Assembly (NCBI GenBank): GCA_951812525.1
Contig: OX638316.1
Coordinates: forward strand, 682,001 to 746,000
Reading direction: 5' to 3'
Length of the DNA: 64,000 nt
Origin: an uncultured Poribacteria bacterium
GTDB lineage: Bacteria > Poribacteria > WGA-4E > WGA-3G
Shown: positions 15,051-22,911 of the stretch, one piece after another
Layout: the number at the start of each line of letters is the position of its first letter
Numbering within the stretch: position 1 is the stretch's first letter
Notes under the pieces: generated by a model
The model's input: the letters and a program-made list of their open reading frames with translations, nothing else
Database searches by the model: none
What the model was told of the DNA's origin: nothing
Position numbers and translations under genes: made by a program

Positions 15051-16154
15051 ATGCGTCCGCAATCATCGTTCATCCAATTACCGTCTGCGCCAATGCAGGC
15101 GATTTATAGAACAACTCAAGAAATAGTAAAGTCAAACATCCCGCTTTTCATTACCGGCGAAACCGGCGTTGGTAAGGAAGGCGTCGCAAGATATATTCAT
15201 GAAAGTGGTCCGAGACACGACCAACCTTTTATAGCTATCAACTGCGGTAGATTCTCCGCAGAACTCCTGCAAAGCGAACTCTTTGGGCATGAAGCAGGGG
15301 CGTTTACGAGTGCAATCCGTCAGCGGCGAGGGGCGTTTGAAATGGCAGACGGTGGCATCCTCTTTTTAGATGAAGTCCCTGAAATGTCCTTAGACGCACA
15401 GAAAATGCTGCTGCGTGTCTTGGATACGGCGACATTCACACGTCTGGGTGGAAATGAAACTTTGACGGTGGATGTTCACATTATTGCAGCAACCAATAAA
15501 GATATTGTGAAAGCCGTTGCGGAAAAGGAGTTTAGGGAGGATCTTTACTACCGCCTTAAGGGCATGATGTTTCACATCCCGCCGCTCAGGGAGCGTCCGG
15601 AGGACATAGCACCCTTAGTAGCAGCATTTATTAGCGAATTCAGTACTAAATATGGGAATAGGGTTAGGGAGATCTCTCGAGAGGGACTCACGCGTCTTGA
15701 GCGGTCGGCGTGGCCGGGGAACATCCGCCAGTTAAGAAGCACCATCCAGACGGCTGTCGCTTTCGCGACAACAAGCAGACTCGAACCCAAAGATTTTCCT
15801 GAAATTTATCCTGAGTTCGTCCAGACACTTATTTCTATATGGCAGACACTTCCACCAGAAACACAGAATGCGATATGGGAATCGCTCCATCCGGAGACAC
15901 AGCATACAATTATGCATGAACTCGCAACACAGTCTCCGCTACCTTGGCATAGTTTGCCGACTTCCAGCATTCTGAGGATAAGTGGAGCAATGGAGTTTCT
16001 CAATATAGAAAATATGAATCAGAATCAAATCCTACGCGCAGTTGCCCAGAAGCGTATACAGCAATACACCTCTCTGCGTGAGGCAGCTGAATCGTTGGAT
16101 ATTGATATCCGAACATTACGTAGGCACGCGGAATTGGAGCAGTCTGAAAACTAA
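15051..16154 (+). CDS. Sigma-54-dependent activator lacking a sensory domain, copy B
   Basis: A 367-residue paralogue of copy A, equal in length and nearly identical through the AAA+ core (GETGVGKE, GAFTSA, ILFLDEVPE). It diverges in the linker (IWQTLPPETQ / IWESLHPETQ) and in part of the recognition helix (SLDIDIRTLRRHAELEQ versus SLSIDIRTLQRYAQWKE). The changed recognition helix suggests the two bind different enhancer sites. AAGGAGC precedes the ATG. No correctly spaced sigma-54 promoter was found directly upstream, unlike copy A. A hairpin (16176-16196) and a terminator (16261-16322) follow. Confidence 0.92.
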   Translation: MRPQSSFIQLPSAPMQAIYRTTQEIVKSNIPLFITGETGVGKEGVARYIHESGPRHDQPFIAINCGRFSAELLQSELFGHEAGAFTSAIRQRRGAFEMADGGILFLDEVPEMSLDAQKMLLRVLDTATFTRLGGNETLTVDVHIIAATNKDIVKAVAEKEFREDLYYRLKGMMFHIPPLRERPEDIAPLVAAFISEFSTKYGNRVREISREGLTRLERSAWPGNIRQLRSTIQTAVAFATTSRLEPKDFPEIYPEFVQTLISIWQTLPPETQNAIWESLHPETQHTIMHELATQSPLPWHSLPTSSILRISGAMEFLNIENMNQNQILRAVAQKRIQQYTSLREAAESLDIDIRTLRRHAELEQSEN

Positions 16155-16260
16155 GTAAAACCAAAAGACCGACCCTTCTGACAAGAAATGTCAGAATCTC
16201 GAATACACGCGTTATGTAATGGGAATTGGCACAAAAAATAGCACAATGTAAAAACCAAAA

Positions 16261-16322
16261 GAGAACTCCCGATGGTATCAATGCGGAAGTTAATGCCGTT
16301 ACCAGAGGGAGTTCCCTTTTTT
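16261..16322 (+). terminator. Rho-independent-type terminator
   Basis: GAACTCCC (16263-16270) pairs with GGGAGTTC (16307-16314), with inner pairing GGTA/TACC, followed by CCTTTTTT. It closes the activator B transcript. Its arms resemble the IS982 ribosome-binding-site hairpin (GAGAACTCC...TGGTAT), which may be coincidence. Confidence 0.65.
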
Positions 16323-16417
16323 AATCTTGATATTTACAGCATGAGTTCATAAAGCAACCTTGCTCGGCAAACTTGTACACCGTGAGAGCCTGCGATATTT
16401 CTCAAGTTCACGCCCCA

Positions 16418-16442
16418 CGCCACAAACTAACAGTTTGTGCTA
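16418..16442. repeat. Palindromic repeat CACAAACTAACAGTTTGTG
   Basis: A 7-bp stem CACAAAC/GTTTGTG followed by CTACAA. The same loop (TAACA) with a slightly different stem occurs at 42654 (CCGCAAACTAACAGTTTGCGG). Confidence 0.75.
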
Positions 16443-16456
16443 CAATGCGTTGGCAT

Positions 16457-17521
16457 CTATTTAAAAACCACGATTAGCTTCCGATGCATCGCTTGCTGCG
16501 AACCTGCCCTTGCTCGAATCACAAGGAGATAACGTCCGTTTTGAACGAGCACGCCAGCATCTGTTAATCCATCCCACTGTGCCAAGTTCGGCCCGATGTA
16601 ACGTGGGACTTCTTCGAGCAGCTGTCGAATCCGTCTACCTCGAAGGTCGAAGATGTCCATCGTCACAAACACCTGCCTAACATCCGGAGCGTTGAGGTGA
16701 TACGCAATTGTCAACCGATGTCTATCCGGTGCGAAAAATACACGCGGTGAGAACTTGATGTTCTGAATCTGTAGTCGCTCACTACGCTTCAAATCTTCGG
16801 GCACAGTCGTCATCAAAGTGTAAACCCCGAAGTGGTTAATTGGGGTCGTTACACCCCCTTGAACCGTGTTCTCGCTACCTTGCAATGGCACCCACTTTTT
16901 TGCAAAAGCCTCCCAAAAATAGAGTTGGGGTTTCGTATCTATGAACCCACCACTCCCAAACAAAAATGTAAGGTGTCCGGGTCGTTTTAAGACGAGATTT
17001 CCCGGTGAGATTCGGATGACCCGAACGAATCGATGCGGGGTCGGCGGTAATCCCGGGGGTGATACAATTTCGATCCCTATTTCCTGTTCAATAGTAAGGG
17101 CACCTTCAGGAAGTTCTACCGCTACACCCGCTGGACTTTGGAGCTTCCCACCCGTACTACCGATAGTTTTCGTTTCAGGGACAACACGCAACTTCGCACG
17201 TTGTTCTACACCCCCCACACGGCAGATAAGGCTGCCTTGTCCCACAAAGACCGCTGTTAGCGTCGGCGATACACCCGCTGTAATCCTGCCTAAATTTCCC
17301 GAAAGAAACCACTGTGCTGGAAGCACGCTTCCATCGGATGAGACTGCTTGAAGTCGGTAGCGTTTCCCTGAGATCAACACATAGGGCTGCACCACCGCTG
17401 CTGCCCCGTCGAATACCCGAATTTCAAACGGATTTCCAACAGCTTTAACATCGGAAGAACATAACACTATTAGCGCGATAAATATGAAGTGGACTGTGAT
17501 TCGGTGGAAAAGTGTTTGCAT
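16457..17521 (-). CDS. Secreted ZU5-like / FlgD-Ig-like protein
   Basis: A 354-residue protein with a signal peptide (HFIFIALIVLCSS...AVG). An N-terminal Ig-like beta region precedes a ZU5-type segment (GSTGGKLQSPAGVAVELPEG, about residues 120-240), known from ankyrin-linked and PIDD-like proteins and from many bacterial surface proteins. The C-terminal 85 residues resemble the FlgD-Ig/T9SS fold (MDIFDLRGRRIRQL; AQWDGLTDAGVLVQNGRYLL). Probably secreted or surface attached; function unknown. It is divergent from the branching enzyme gene with a 61-base gap. Confidence 0.6.
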   Translation of the reverse strand: MQTLFHRITVHFIFIALIVLCSSDVKAVGNPFEIRVFDGAAAVVQPYVLISGKRYRLQAVSSDGSVLPAQWFLSGNLGRITAGVSPTLTAVFVGQGSLICRVGGVEQRAKLRVVPETKTIGSTGGKLQSPAGVAVELPEGALTIEQEIGIEIVSPPGLPPTPHRFVRVIRISPGNLVLKRPGHLTFLFGSGGFIDTKPQLYFWEAFAKKWVPLQGSENTVQGGVTTPINHFGVYTLMTTVPEDLKRSERLQIQNIKFSPRVFFAPDRHRLTIAYHLNAPDVRQVFVTMDIFDLRGRRIRQLLEEVPRYIGPNLAQWDGLTDAGVLVQNGRYLLVIRARAGSQQAMHRKLIVVFK

Positions 17522-17582
17522 GTGCTTATGTTAGCGTATATCATCTTGCATTGCAAGCTGTCTTATGGTAAACTGAGTCACT

Positions 17583-19646
17583 ATGGGAAAGCAACTTCCA
17601 AAAGCCAGAGAGACCGACGGCACTGCCCTCATCGACAGAGATCCCCAGCTAAAACCGTATGCCGACCAACTCCGCGAACGGTTCAGTCACTATCAACGTT
17701 TTAGAGCCGAGATTGAAAAGACTGGTGGCGTATTAGGCGAAATAAGTCAAGGGCACCACTACTTCGGCTTCAATCGCGCGGAGAACGATGGCGAAACTGG
17801 CATCTGGTATCGTGAATGGGCACCGCACGCGGATGCGCTTTCGCTGATTGGTGATTTTAACGGCTGGGATCGCGATGCAAATCCGATGTTCATAGATGAA
17901 TGGGGGGTCTGGCATCTCTTTCTACCCGATAGAGATTACGCTGACCGTCTCACACACGAAAGCAGAATCAAAGTGCATGTGGTATCAGAACTCGGCGGAC
18001 TCGACCGAATCCCTGCTTATATTCAGCGCGTTGTTCAGGAAGGCAATGCTGATTTTAGCGGGCAGTATTGGGCACCAGCACACCCCTACCAGTGGAAACA
18101 TCACGCCCCTAGTTTCGATGCCCAAACCGAGGGATTGCGGATTTACGAAGCACACGTCGGCATGGCACAGGAAGCAGAAAAGGTAGGTACATTCGTTGAG
18201 TTCACAGAAAATGTCCTCCCTCGAATTGCCGGCTTAGGTTATAACGCTATTCAACTGATGGCGGTAATGGAGCATCCTTATTATGCAAGTTTTGGGTATC
18301 ATGTGAGCAACTTTTTCGCTGTCTCAAGTCGTTTCGGTACCCCGGAAGAACTAAAAGAACTTATTGATACAGCACACGGGATGGGATTGCTGGTCATCAT
18401 GGATCTGGTGCACAGCCACGCCGTCAAAAATCTCAATGAAGGATTGAGCCAGTTTGATGGCACAGCACATCACTACTTCCATGCTGGTGCGAAAGGTGAA
18501 CACACTGCATGGGATTCGCGATGTTTCGATTACAGCAAATACGAGGTGAAACGCTTTCTGCTGAGCAATATCCGTTACTGGCTGGAGACCTATCGCTTTG
18601 ATGGATTCAGATTTGATGGTATCACGAGCATGCTTTATAGCGATCACGGGTTAGAGCGAGAGTTTACCTCCTATGCGGATTATTTCGACATAGACGTTGA
18701 ACTGGATGCTATTGCTTACTTGATGTTGGCAAATGAGGTTGTCCACACCGTCAATCCTGACGCAATTTCGATTGCTGAAGATATGAGTGGCATGCCGGGA
18801 CTAGCACGTCCTACCGATGAGGGTGGACTCGGCTTCGATTATCGGCTCGCAATGGGCATCCCGGATTATTGGATTCAGTTGTTGAAAGAAAAAGAGGATA
18901 AAGACTGGCACATTGGGGAGATTTATGGAATGTTACGGAATCGTCGCGCAAGCGAAAAACATATCGCTTACGTCGAAAGTCATGATCAGAGTATTGTCGG
19001 CGACAAGACACTCGCTATGCAACTGATGGATACCGAACTTTATACGAAAATGAGTATTTCTTCGACAAGCCTTGTGATTGCAAGGGGGATTGCACTCCAC
19101 AAACTCATCCGTCTCTTGACGTTTAGCTTAGGTGGCGAAGGGTACCTCAACTTTATAGGAAACGAATTCGGACACCCCGAATGGATCGACTTTCCGCGCG
19201 AAGGGAACAATAACTCCTACTGGTATGCGCGCAGACAGTGGCACCTACTTGACGATAACACGCTCCGATACAAGCACCTCAACGCTTTTGATCGCGCCAT
19301 GCAGCATCTCGATATAGCACACCACGTCCTTGCTGATGCAGGTATTTATCTTTTATTAATTCACGAGGAGGCAAAACAGATTGTCTACGAACGCGGCGGA
19401 CTCATCTTCGCCTTCAACTTTCACTCGACAGCATCCGTCACCGATTGGCGCATCCCAGTGCCTCAGCGGGCAGATTATCGCCTCATTCTCAATACTGATG
19501 ATATTGCCTACAGCGGCCACGGTGCCGTAGAAGGCACCCATTACCCGTGGCAAGATGTCCCTATGGAGGGACACACGCAATCCATTCAGCTTTATGTTCC
19601 AGTTCGGAGTGCGTTGGTGTTAGCGGCTTCCGTAGAAAGCCAGTAA
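17583..19646 (+). CDS. glgB: 1,4-alpha-glucan branching enzyme (eukaryote-like GH13_8)
   Basis: A 687-residue protein. CBM48-type N-terminal domain (WYREWAPHADALSLIGDFNGW), then a GH13 TIM barrel: region I DLVHSH, nucleophile Asp in DGFRFDGITSM, acid/base Glu in ISIAEDMSG, third Asp in YVESHDQSIVGDKT, and a C-terminal beta domain. The sequence style (GLRIYEAHVGM; YASFGYHVSNFFAVSSRFGTPEELK; FIGNEFGHPEWIDFPR) is that of the plant/animal/yeast branching enzymes and their bacterial counterparts rather than E. coli GlgB. It introduces alpha-1,6 branches into glycogen in the cytoplasm. It forms a glycogen locus with the synthase-like, phosphorylase and GlgC genes that follow. Confidence 0.95.
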   Translation: MGKQLPKARETDGTALIDRDPQLKPYADQLRERFSHYQRFRAEIEKTGGVLGEISQGHHYFGFNRAENDGETGIWYREWAPHADALSLIGDFNGWDRDANPMFIDEWGVWHLFLPDRDYADRLTHESRIKVHVVSELGGLDRIPAYIQRVVQEGNADFSGQYWAPAHPYQWKHHAPSFDAQTEGLRIYEAHVGMAQEAEKVGTFVEFTENVLPRIAGLGYNAIQLMAVMEHPYYASFGYHVSNFFAVSSRFGTPEELKELIDTAHGMGLLVIMDLVHSHAVKNLNEGLSQFDGTAHHYFHAGAKGEHTAWDSRCFDYSKYEVKRFLLSNIRYWLETYRFDGFRFDGITSMLYSDHGLEREFTSYADYFDIDVELDAIAYLMLANEVVHTVNPDAISIAEDMSGMPGLARPTDEGGLGFDYRLAMGIPDYWIQLLKEKEDKDWHIGEIYGMLRNRRASEKHIAYVESHDQSIVGDKTLAMQLMDTELYTKMSISSTSLVIARGIALHKLIRLLTFSLGGEGYLNFIGNEFGHPEWIDFPREGNNNSYWYARRQWHLLDDNTLRYKHLNAFDRAMQHLDIAHHVLADAGIYLLLIHEEAKQIVYERGGLIFAFNFHSTASVTDWRIPVPQRADYRLILNTDDIAYSGHGAVEGTHYPWQDVPMEGHTQSIQLYVPVRSALVLAASVESQ

Positions 19647-19688
19647 CACCTTGAAGTCCCTCGGTGGCGTATTGCAAGCGCGCCGTTA

Positions 19689-20528
19689 TCAGGTCGTATT
19701 ATTGTCTAGTGAATACGCACGGTTACCACCGGGACCGCCGCCTATTGCCCACGTTCCACGGAACAACGATTGCCGTTTCGGAGGCATCGTTTCGATAACT
19801 TCATGGCTCAGGTTTAATCGATGCCACTGTGCCCAGATCGAGTTGTAACAATTGAAGACAGCACACCGTGGATTCGATGGGTTTGTCCAATCGTTCGCTG
19901 CGTGGACAAGGCTTTCCGTGAAAATAACAACAGAACCGGGTGGACAGCTATAGTCGTCCATCATCTCACGCATGCTTCCTTCCCATGGTGACTCGCTGAT
20001 GTTGGGACGATACTGGTCAGGACCTCCATAATTGAAGTGCGCTTTGTGTGAGCCACTGAGAAAAGAGGTGGCACCTTGTCCCGACTTGACCTCCTCAAGC
20101 TCCCATACAACGCGCGTCAGCCCTGCGAAAATCTTTCCACCTGCGACCTGATACCGCATCGCATTTGCCTGCTGCGGTGGGCGCACGACGTGTGGTAGAC
20201 CGTTATCGCCACGTTCAGATATGTTCCAACCGGGAGGCCGGACGGTCGTGAAAGATCCTTCACACCGAAATCCGTAACAATCATCCGATACAAACGGATC
20301 TTCGGACAGGATTTCGTTCAAGATTCCAACAATCGCCGGATGGTCAAGCAAGTTCTGTAATGCGCCTTGATAACTCTGTCTGGCACCCGCATAGACCTCT
20401 GCTTTCGTCTCTTCGATTTCCGACTCCGACAATACCGACGGCAACAAAATCCAACCACGCAGATCAAAGAAGAATTTCTGCTCCGCTGTCATCGGTACCG
20501 CTGCGTCTATTGATGTCTGCTTTGACAT
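19689..20528 (-). CDS. Phytanoyl-CoA dioxygenase (PhyH)-like protein, atypical metal site
   Basis: A 279-residue PhyH-fold protein with the conserved ATSFLSGSHK segment and a distal VIFTESLVHAAND. At the position of the usual HxD iron ligands the sequence reads MRYQVAGGKIFAG, so the canonical pair seems absent. It may use other ligands or be non-catalytic. Family members are Fe(II)/2-oxoglutarate oxygenases acting on lipids or small molecules. AAGGAG precedes the ATG, 25 bases after the glycogen-synthase-like gene, so the two form an operon; the reason for that link is unknown. Confidence 0.75.
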   Translation of the reverse strand: MSKQTSIDAAVPMTAEQKFFFDLRGWILLPSVLSESEIEETKAEVYAGARQSYQGALQNLLDHPAIVGILNEILSEDPFVSDDCYGFRCEGSFTTVRPPGWNISERGDNGLPHVVRPPQQANAMRYQVAGGKIFAGLTRVVWELEEVKSGQGATSFLSGSHKAHFNYGGPDQYRPNISESPWEGSMREMMDDYSCPPGSVVIFTESLVHAANDWTNPSNPRCAVFNCYNSIWAQWHRLNLSHEVIETMPPKRQSLFRGTWAIGGGPGGNRAYSLDNNTT

Positions 20529-20553
20529 TGAATTCTCCTTAAAAATAAAAATA

Positions 20554-22302
20554 CTATAAAGCCTGTTTCAATCCAGGCAAGAAATAATTCTCAACGACAA
20601 CTTCCCAACTCATGCGTGAAGCGATGTCGTAGCCCTCCCGAATCATATCCTCGACATCGCGAGGTTTGCGCGGCAGGCGTCCAAGGAGTTTTGCCGCAAT
20701 ATCTCTACTATTCTCCACTTCAATGGCAGTTCTTTCAGTCAAGCCGATATGGATCACGTCTTCTAATGAAGTCGGCGGTATTTGGAGCTGCGTATAGTCG
20801 GCGATAACGACGTTTGGCACCTCGTCGCCGTCGGTAGCACGATGAATGAAACCACAGCAGCCGCAAACGTTACTTACAACACAGATCGCACCGAAACTCA
20901 GTGGTTCCACCTGTGCAATCCCAAAAGGTTCATAGGTTGACTGCCCAAATTCTGCATCGCTTCCCTTACGGATGTCCATGAACTCCATCTCTACGGGCAT
21001 CCGCTTCCCGCAAGCATCTTGGCTCCATCCAAACTGATTGACAAAAACGACCTTAATCGCCTTAGACCGTAGATTGAAGGCGGAGACCCCGTTGTTTAAC
21101 TCAACTTCGGCACCCACGAGATCTGGGTAACCGATTTTGTGATACACGGGCCAGCCGTATTCGTGCTCCATTTCATGGATAGTCTCATAAGGTCGTCCAG
21201 TTGCGATCTCTGTAGAGAGGATGAATAGCACCGCTGTTTTATCGTTGGAAGCGAGCAGGGAATCCAGATGCGATAGCACTTGTAAATCACGCCATAACCC
21301 TTTGCTTTTAACCAAGCGCGTTACGTGCGTAAAAACGTAATCTGGACGATAGTCGAGGAGCGTCGCTGCATATTTTTGGAGGAGTGCCTTTGATCTCAAT
21401 TTTTCTTGTAGGGTCACCTCAAAAGCAGGGATACCGTTGTAAACAAGGTTAATAGGGAAATCCTCAAACGGCTTTGCCAAAAATCGGAGTTCATCTACAA
21501 CCAAGTCTCCAACCGCAAAGATGGCATCACAGAGATGTGCTTTGTCAATTAGGGCGTGCTTGAAATACCAAAATGGATCATCAAACACATCATGAACGGT
21601 CTGTCCTTGTACCTTTGCTTGCTCCAAAACATTATAGAAACGGATATCGTGTCCGGGGTGTCCTTCAACGATAGGACGGATTGTCGCCACCTCGTGTGCA
21701 TAAAAAACAGTACGCATATTCTGCGCACTCTCGTCACTCTCCCGCTCAATAAGCGTTTTGAGTGCCAACGGCATCCCCATAAACTCGTGCGAGATAATGA
21801 AGACAGGTGTATTTGATTCCTTACCAATAAGTGCTCGCAACGCATAATATGCCGGTTGGGCAAGGCGGACGTATTCCTCAAACTCCCATTCACTCTCGTA
21901 ACGGTCCGATTCGATGTGAAAGTTTTCATAAAGTTGCCATTTGAACTGCCCAATAAGTTCTTCGTTAATACTCGATACATTCACCAAAATAACGTCTGTG
22001 AGGATTGTAATTTTCTTATTTTTATCCTCGAACTGTCGTTGTCCGTAGATAAGCTCAACCTGATAAGTCTGCTCAATCCCACTGAGCGCATCGGCGTATG
22101 GTGTATCTTTTATCCCTTCGCTGGCACGATAGAGCACAGTGTCTAATTCTCCTAAGTCGGCACCCGGAAAGAGCGGACCGACGAGAAAGGTGCGCTCAAT
22201 TGCCTCATTATAACTCCGGGTTGTCAACAACCCTTCCAAAACTGCCCCTATGCCTCCCATTTTTTGGATGGCTTCGTGTGTGACGTGAACAACAATACTC
22301 AA
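20554..22302 (-). CDS. Glycogen/starch synthase-like GT-B glycosyltransferase
   Basis: A 582-residue protein with a TTG start (GAGGT 8 bases upstream). The N-terminus HVTHEAIQKMGGIGAVLEGL resembles the substrate loop (K-x-GG-L/I) of glycogen synthases. The C-terminal half has THVTRLVKSKGLWRDL and a retaining-GT E-x7-E motif (STYEPFGIAQVEPLSFG). It is probably the glucosyl donor-using step of glycogen synthesis, with ADP-glucose from the nearby GlgC. It is divergent from typical bacterial GlgA (about 480 residues) and has an acidic segment of unknown role, so the donor and acceptor are inferred from context. A promoter is visible upstream (22395-22423). Confidence 0.75.
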   Translation of the reverse strand: MSIVVHVTHEAIQKMGGIGAVLEGLLTTRSYNEAIERTFLVGPLFPGADLGELDTVLYRASEGIKDTPYADALSGIEQTYQVELIYGQRQFEDKNKKITILTDVILVNVSSINEELIGQFKWQLYENFHIESDRYESEWEFEEYVRLAQPAYYALRALIGKESNTPVFIISHEFMGMPLALKTLIERESDESAQNMRTVFYAHEVATIRPIVEGHPGHDIRFYNVLEQAKVQGQTVHDVFDDPFWYFKHALIDKAHLCDAIFAVGDLVVDELRFLAKPFEDFPINLVYNGIPAFEVTLQEKLRSKALLQKYAATLLDYRPDYVFTHVTRLVKSKGLWRDLQVLSHLDSLLASNDKTAVLFILSTEIATGRPYETIHEMEHEYGWPVYHKIGYPDLVGAEVELNNGVSAFNLRSKAIKVVFVNQFGWSQDACGKRMPVEMEFMDIRKGSDAEFGQSTYEPFGIAQVEPLSFGAICVVSNVCGCCGFIHRATDGDEVPNVVIADYTQLQIPPTSLEDVIHIGLTERTAIEVENSRDIAAKLLGRLPRKPRDVEDMIREGYDIASRMSWEVVVENYFLPGLKQAL

Positions 22303-22394
22303 TTATTTTACCTCACTTAATATATTTTCCTATGAATTCATATTTTGTAATCTAAGATTCTAATAGGTTTATTCAGCATCCTGAAGATTAGAAC

Positions 22395-22423
22395 ATCTTA
22401 TTAAATAAATGGAAAGTTGTCAA
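22395..22423 (-). promoter_or_regulatory. Sigma-70 promoter of the synthase-PhyH operon
   Basis: On the minus strand TTGACA (complement of 22418-22423), 17 bases, TAAGAT (complement of 22395-22400), about 95 bases upstream of the TTG start. Confidence 0.6.
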
Positions 22424-22537
22424 GCATTTTCCAAAACAAGCACTCGTCAGACAGGTCTGCATTATTGCCGTTCCCTATGATGCATGTCTCGACCAAATTC
22501 GTAATTTTTCTACTGACACCACATCGGATTTTTGTGC

Positions 22538-22566
22538 TTGACAACCGCGTCAAAATCAACTATAAT
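22538..22566 (+). promoter_or_regulatory. Consensus sigma-70 promoter of the winged-helix/phosphorylase operon
   Basis: TTGACA (22538-22543), 17 bases, TATAAT (22561-22566): a perfect match. It is followed by a roughly 90-base leader to the winged-helix gene. It is divergent from the synthase promoter, so both arms of glycogen metabolism are controlled from this gap. Confidence 0.85.
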
Positions 22567-22663
22567 TATATATGAAAAATGGCGCGACAATTTTGTAGTT
22601 CGCGCTGGGCAGTAACTAAACATTTTCAATATTTTTTATACTTTATAGCCTTTTGGAGGTAAA

Positions 22664-22888
22664 ATGTTAGACAATATCGGACACATTGCTGGCACTATCT
22701 GGCACTATCTTGAACAAAACAACGAAGCCACTGTTACAAAAATAACACGCGAAATCGGCGAAACCGAACGTACAGTCCTTATGGGAATTGGTTGGCTCGC
22801 TCGCGAAGGAAAATTAGATTTCAACCAACGGAAACAGGGCACCTATATCACACTAAAAACACATCAATTAGATGCGGAAGTTGGATAG
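22664..22888 (+). CDS. Small winged-helix protein (DUF2582-like)
   Basis: A 74-residue protein: GTIWHYLEQNNEATVTKITREIGETERTV LMGIGWLAREGKLDF matches, in style, small winged-helix proteins of the DUF2582 type. Helices 2-3 (VTKITREI...ERTVLMGIGWL) form the HTH, followed by a short wing (RKQGTYITL). TTGGAGGT sits before the ATG. It is the first gene after a consensus promoter and lies 23 bases before the phosphorylase gene, so it may regulate this operon or other genes; the ligand and target are unknown. Confidence 0.75.
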   Translation: MLDNIGHIAGTIWHYLEQNNEATVTKITREIGETERTVLMGIGWLAREGKLDFNQRKQGTYITLKTHQLDAEVG

Positions 22889-22911
22889 ATCTCGGAAGGA
22901 GAACGGATTAA

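Noticed and set aside
16226-16243. Second sigma-54 promoter (TTGGCACAAAAAATAGCAC)
   Set aside because: The spacing between GG and GC is one base too long and no gene follows; a terminator lies just downstream.
20360-22146. Several 60-140-codon frames opposite the PhyH and synthase genes
   Set aside because: They are shadows of real genes, with no start signals or domains.
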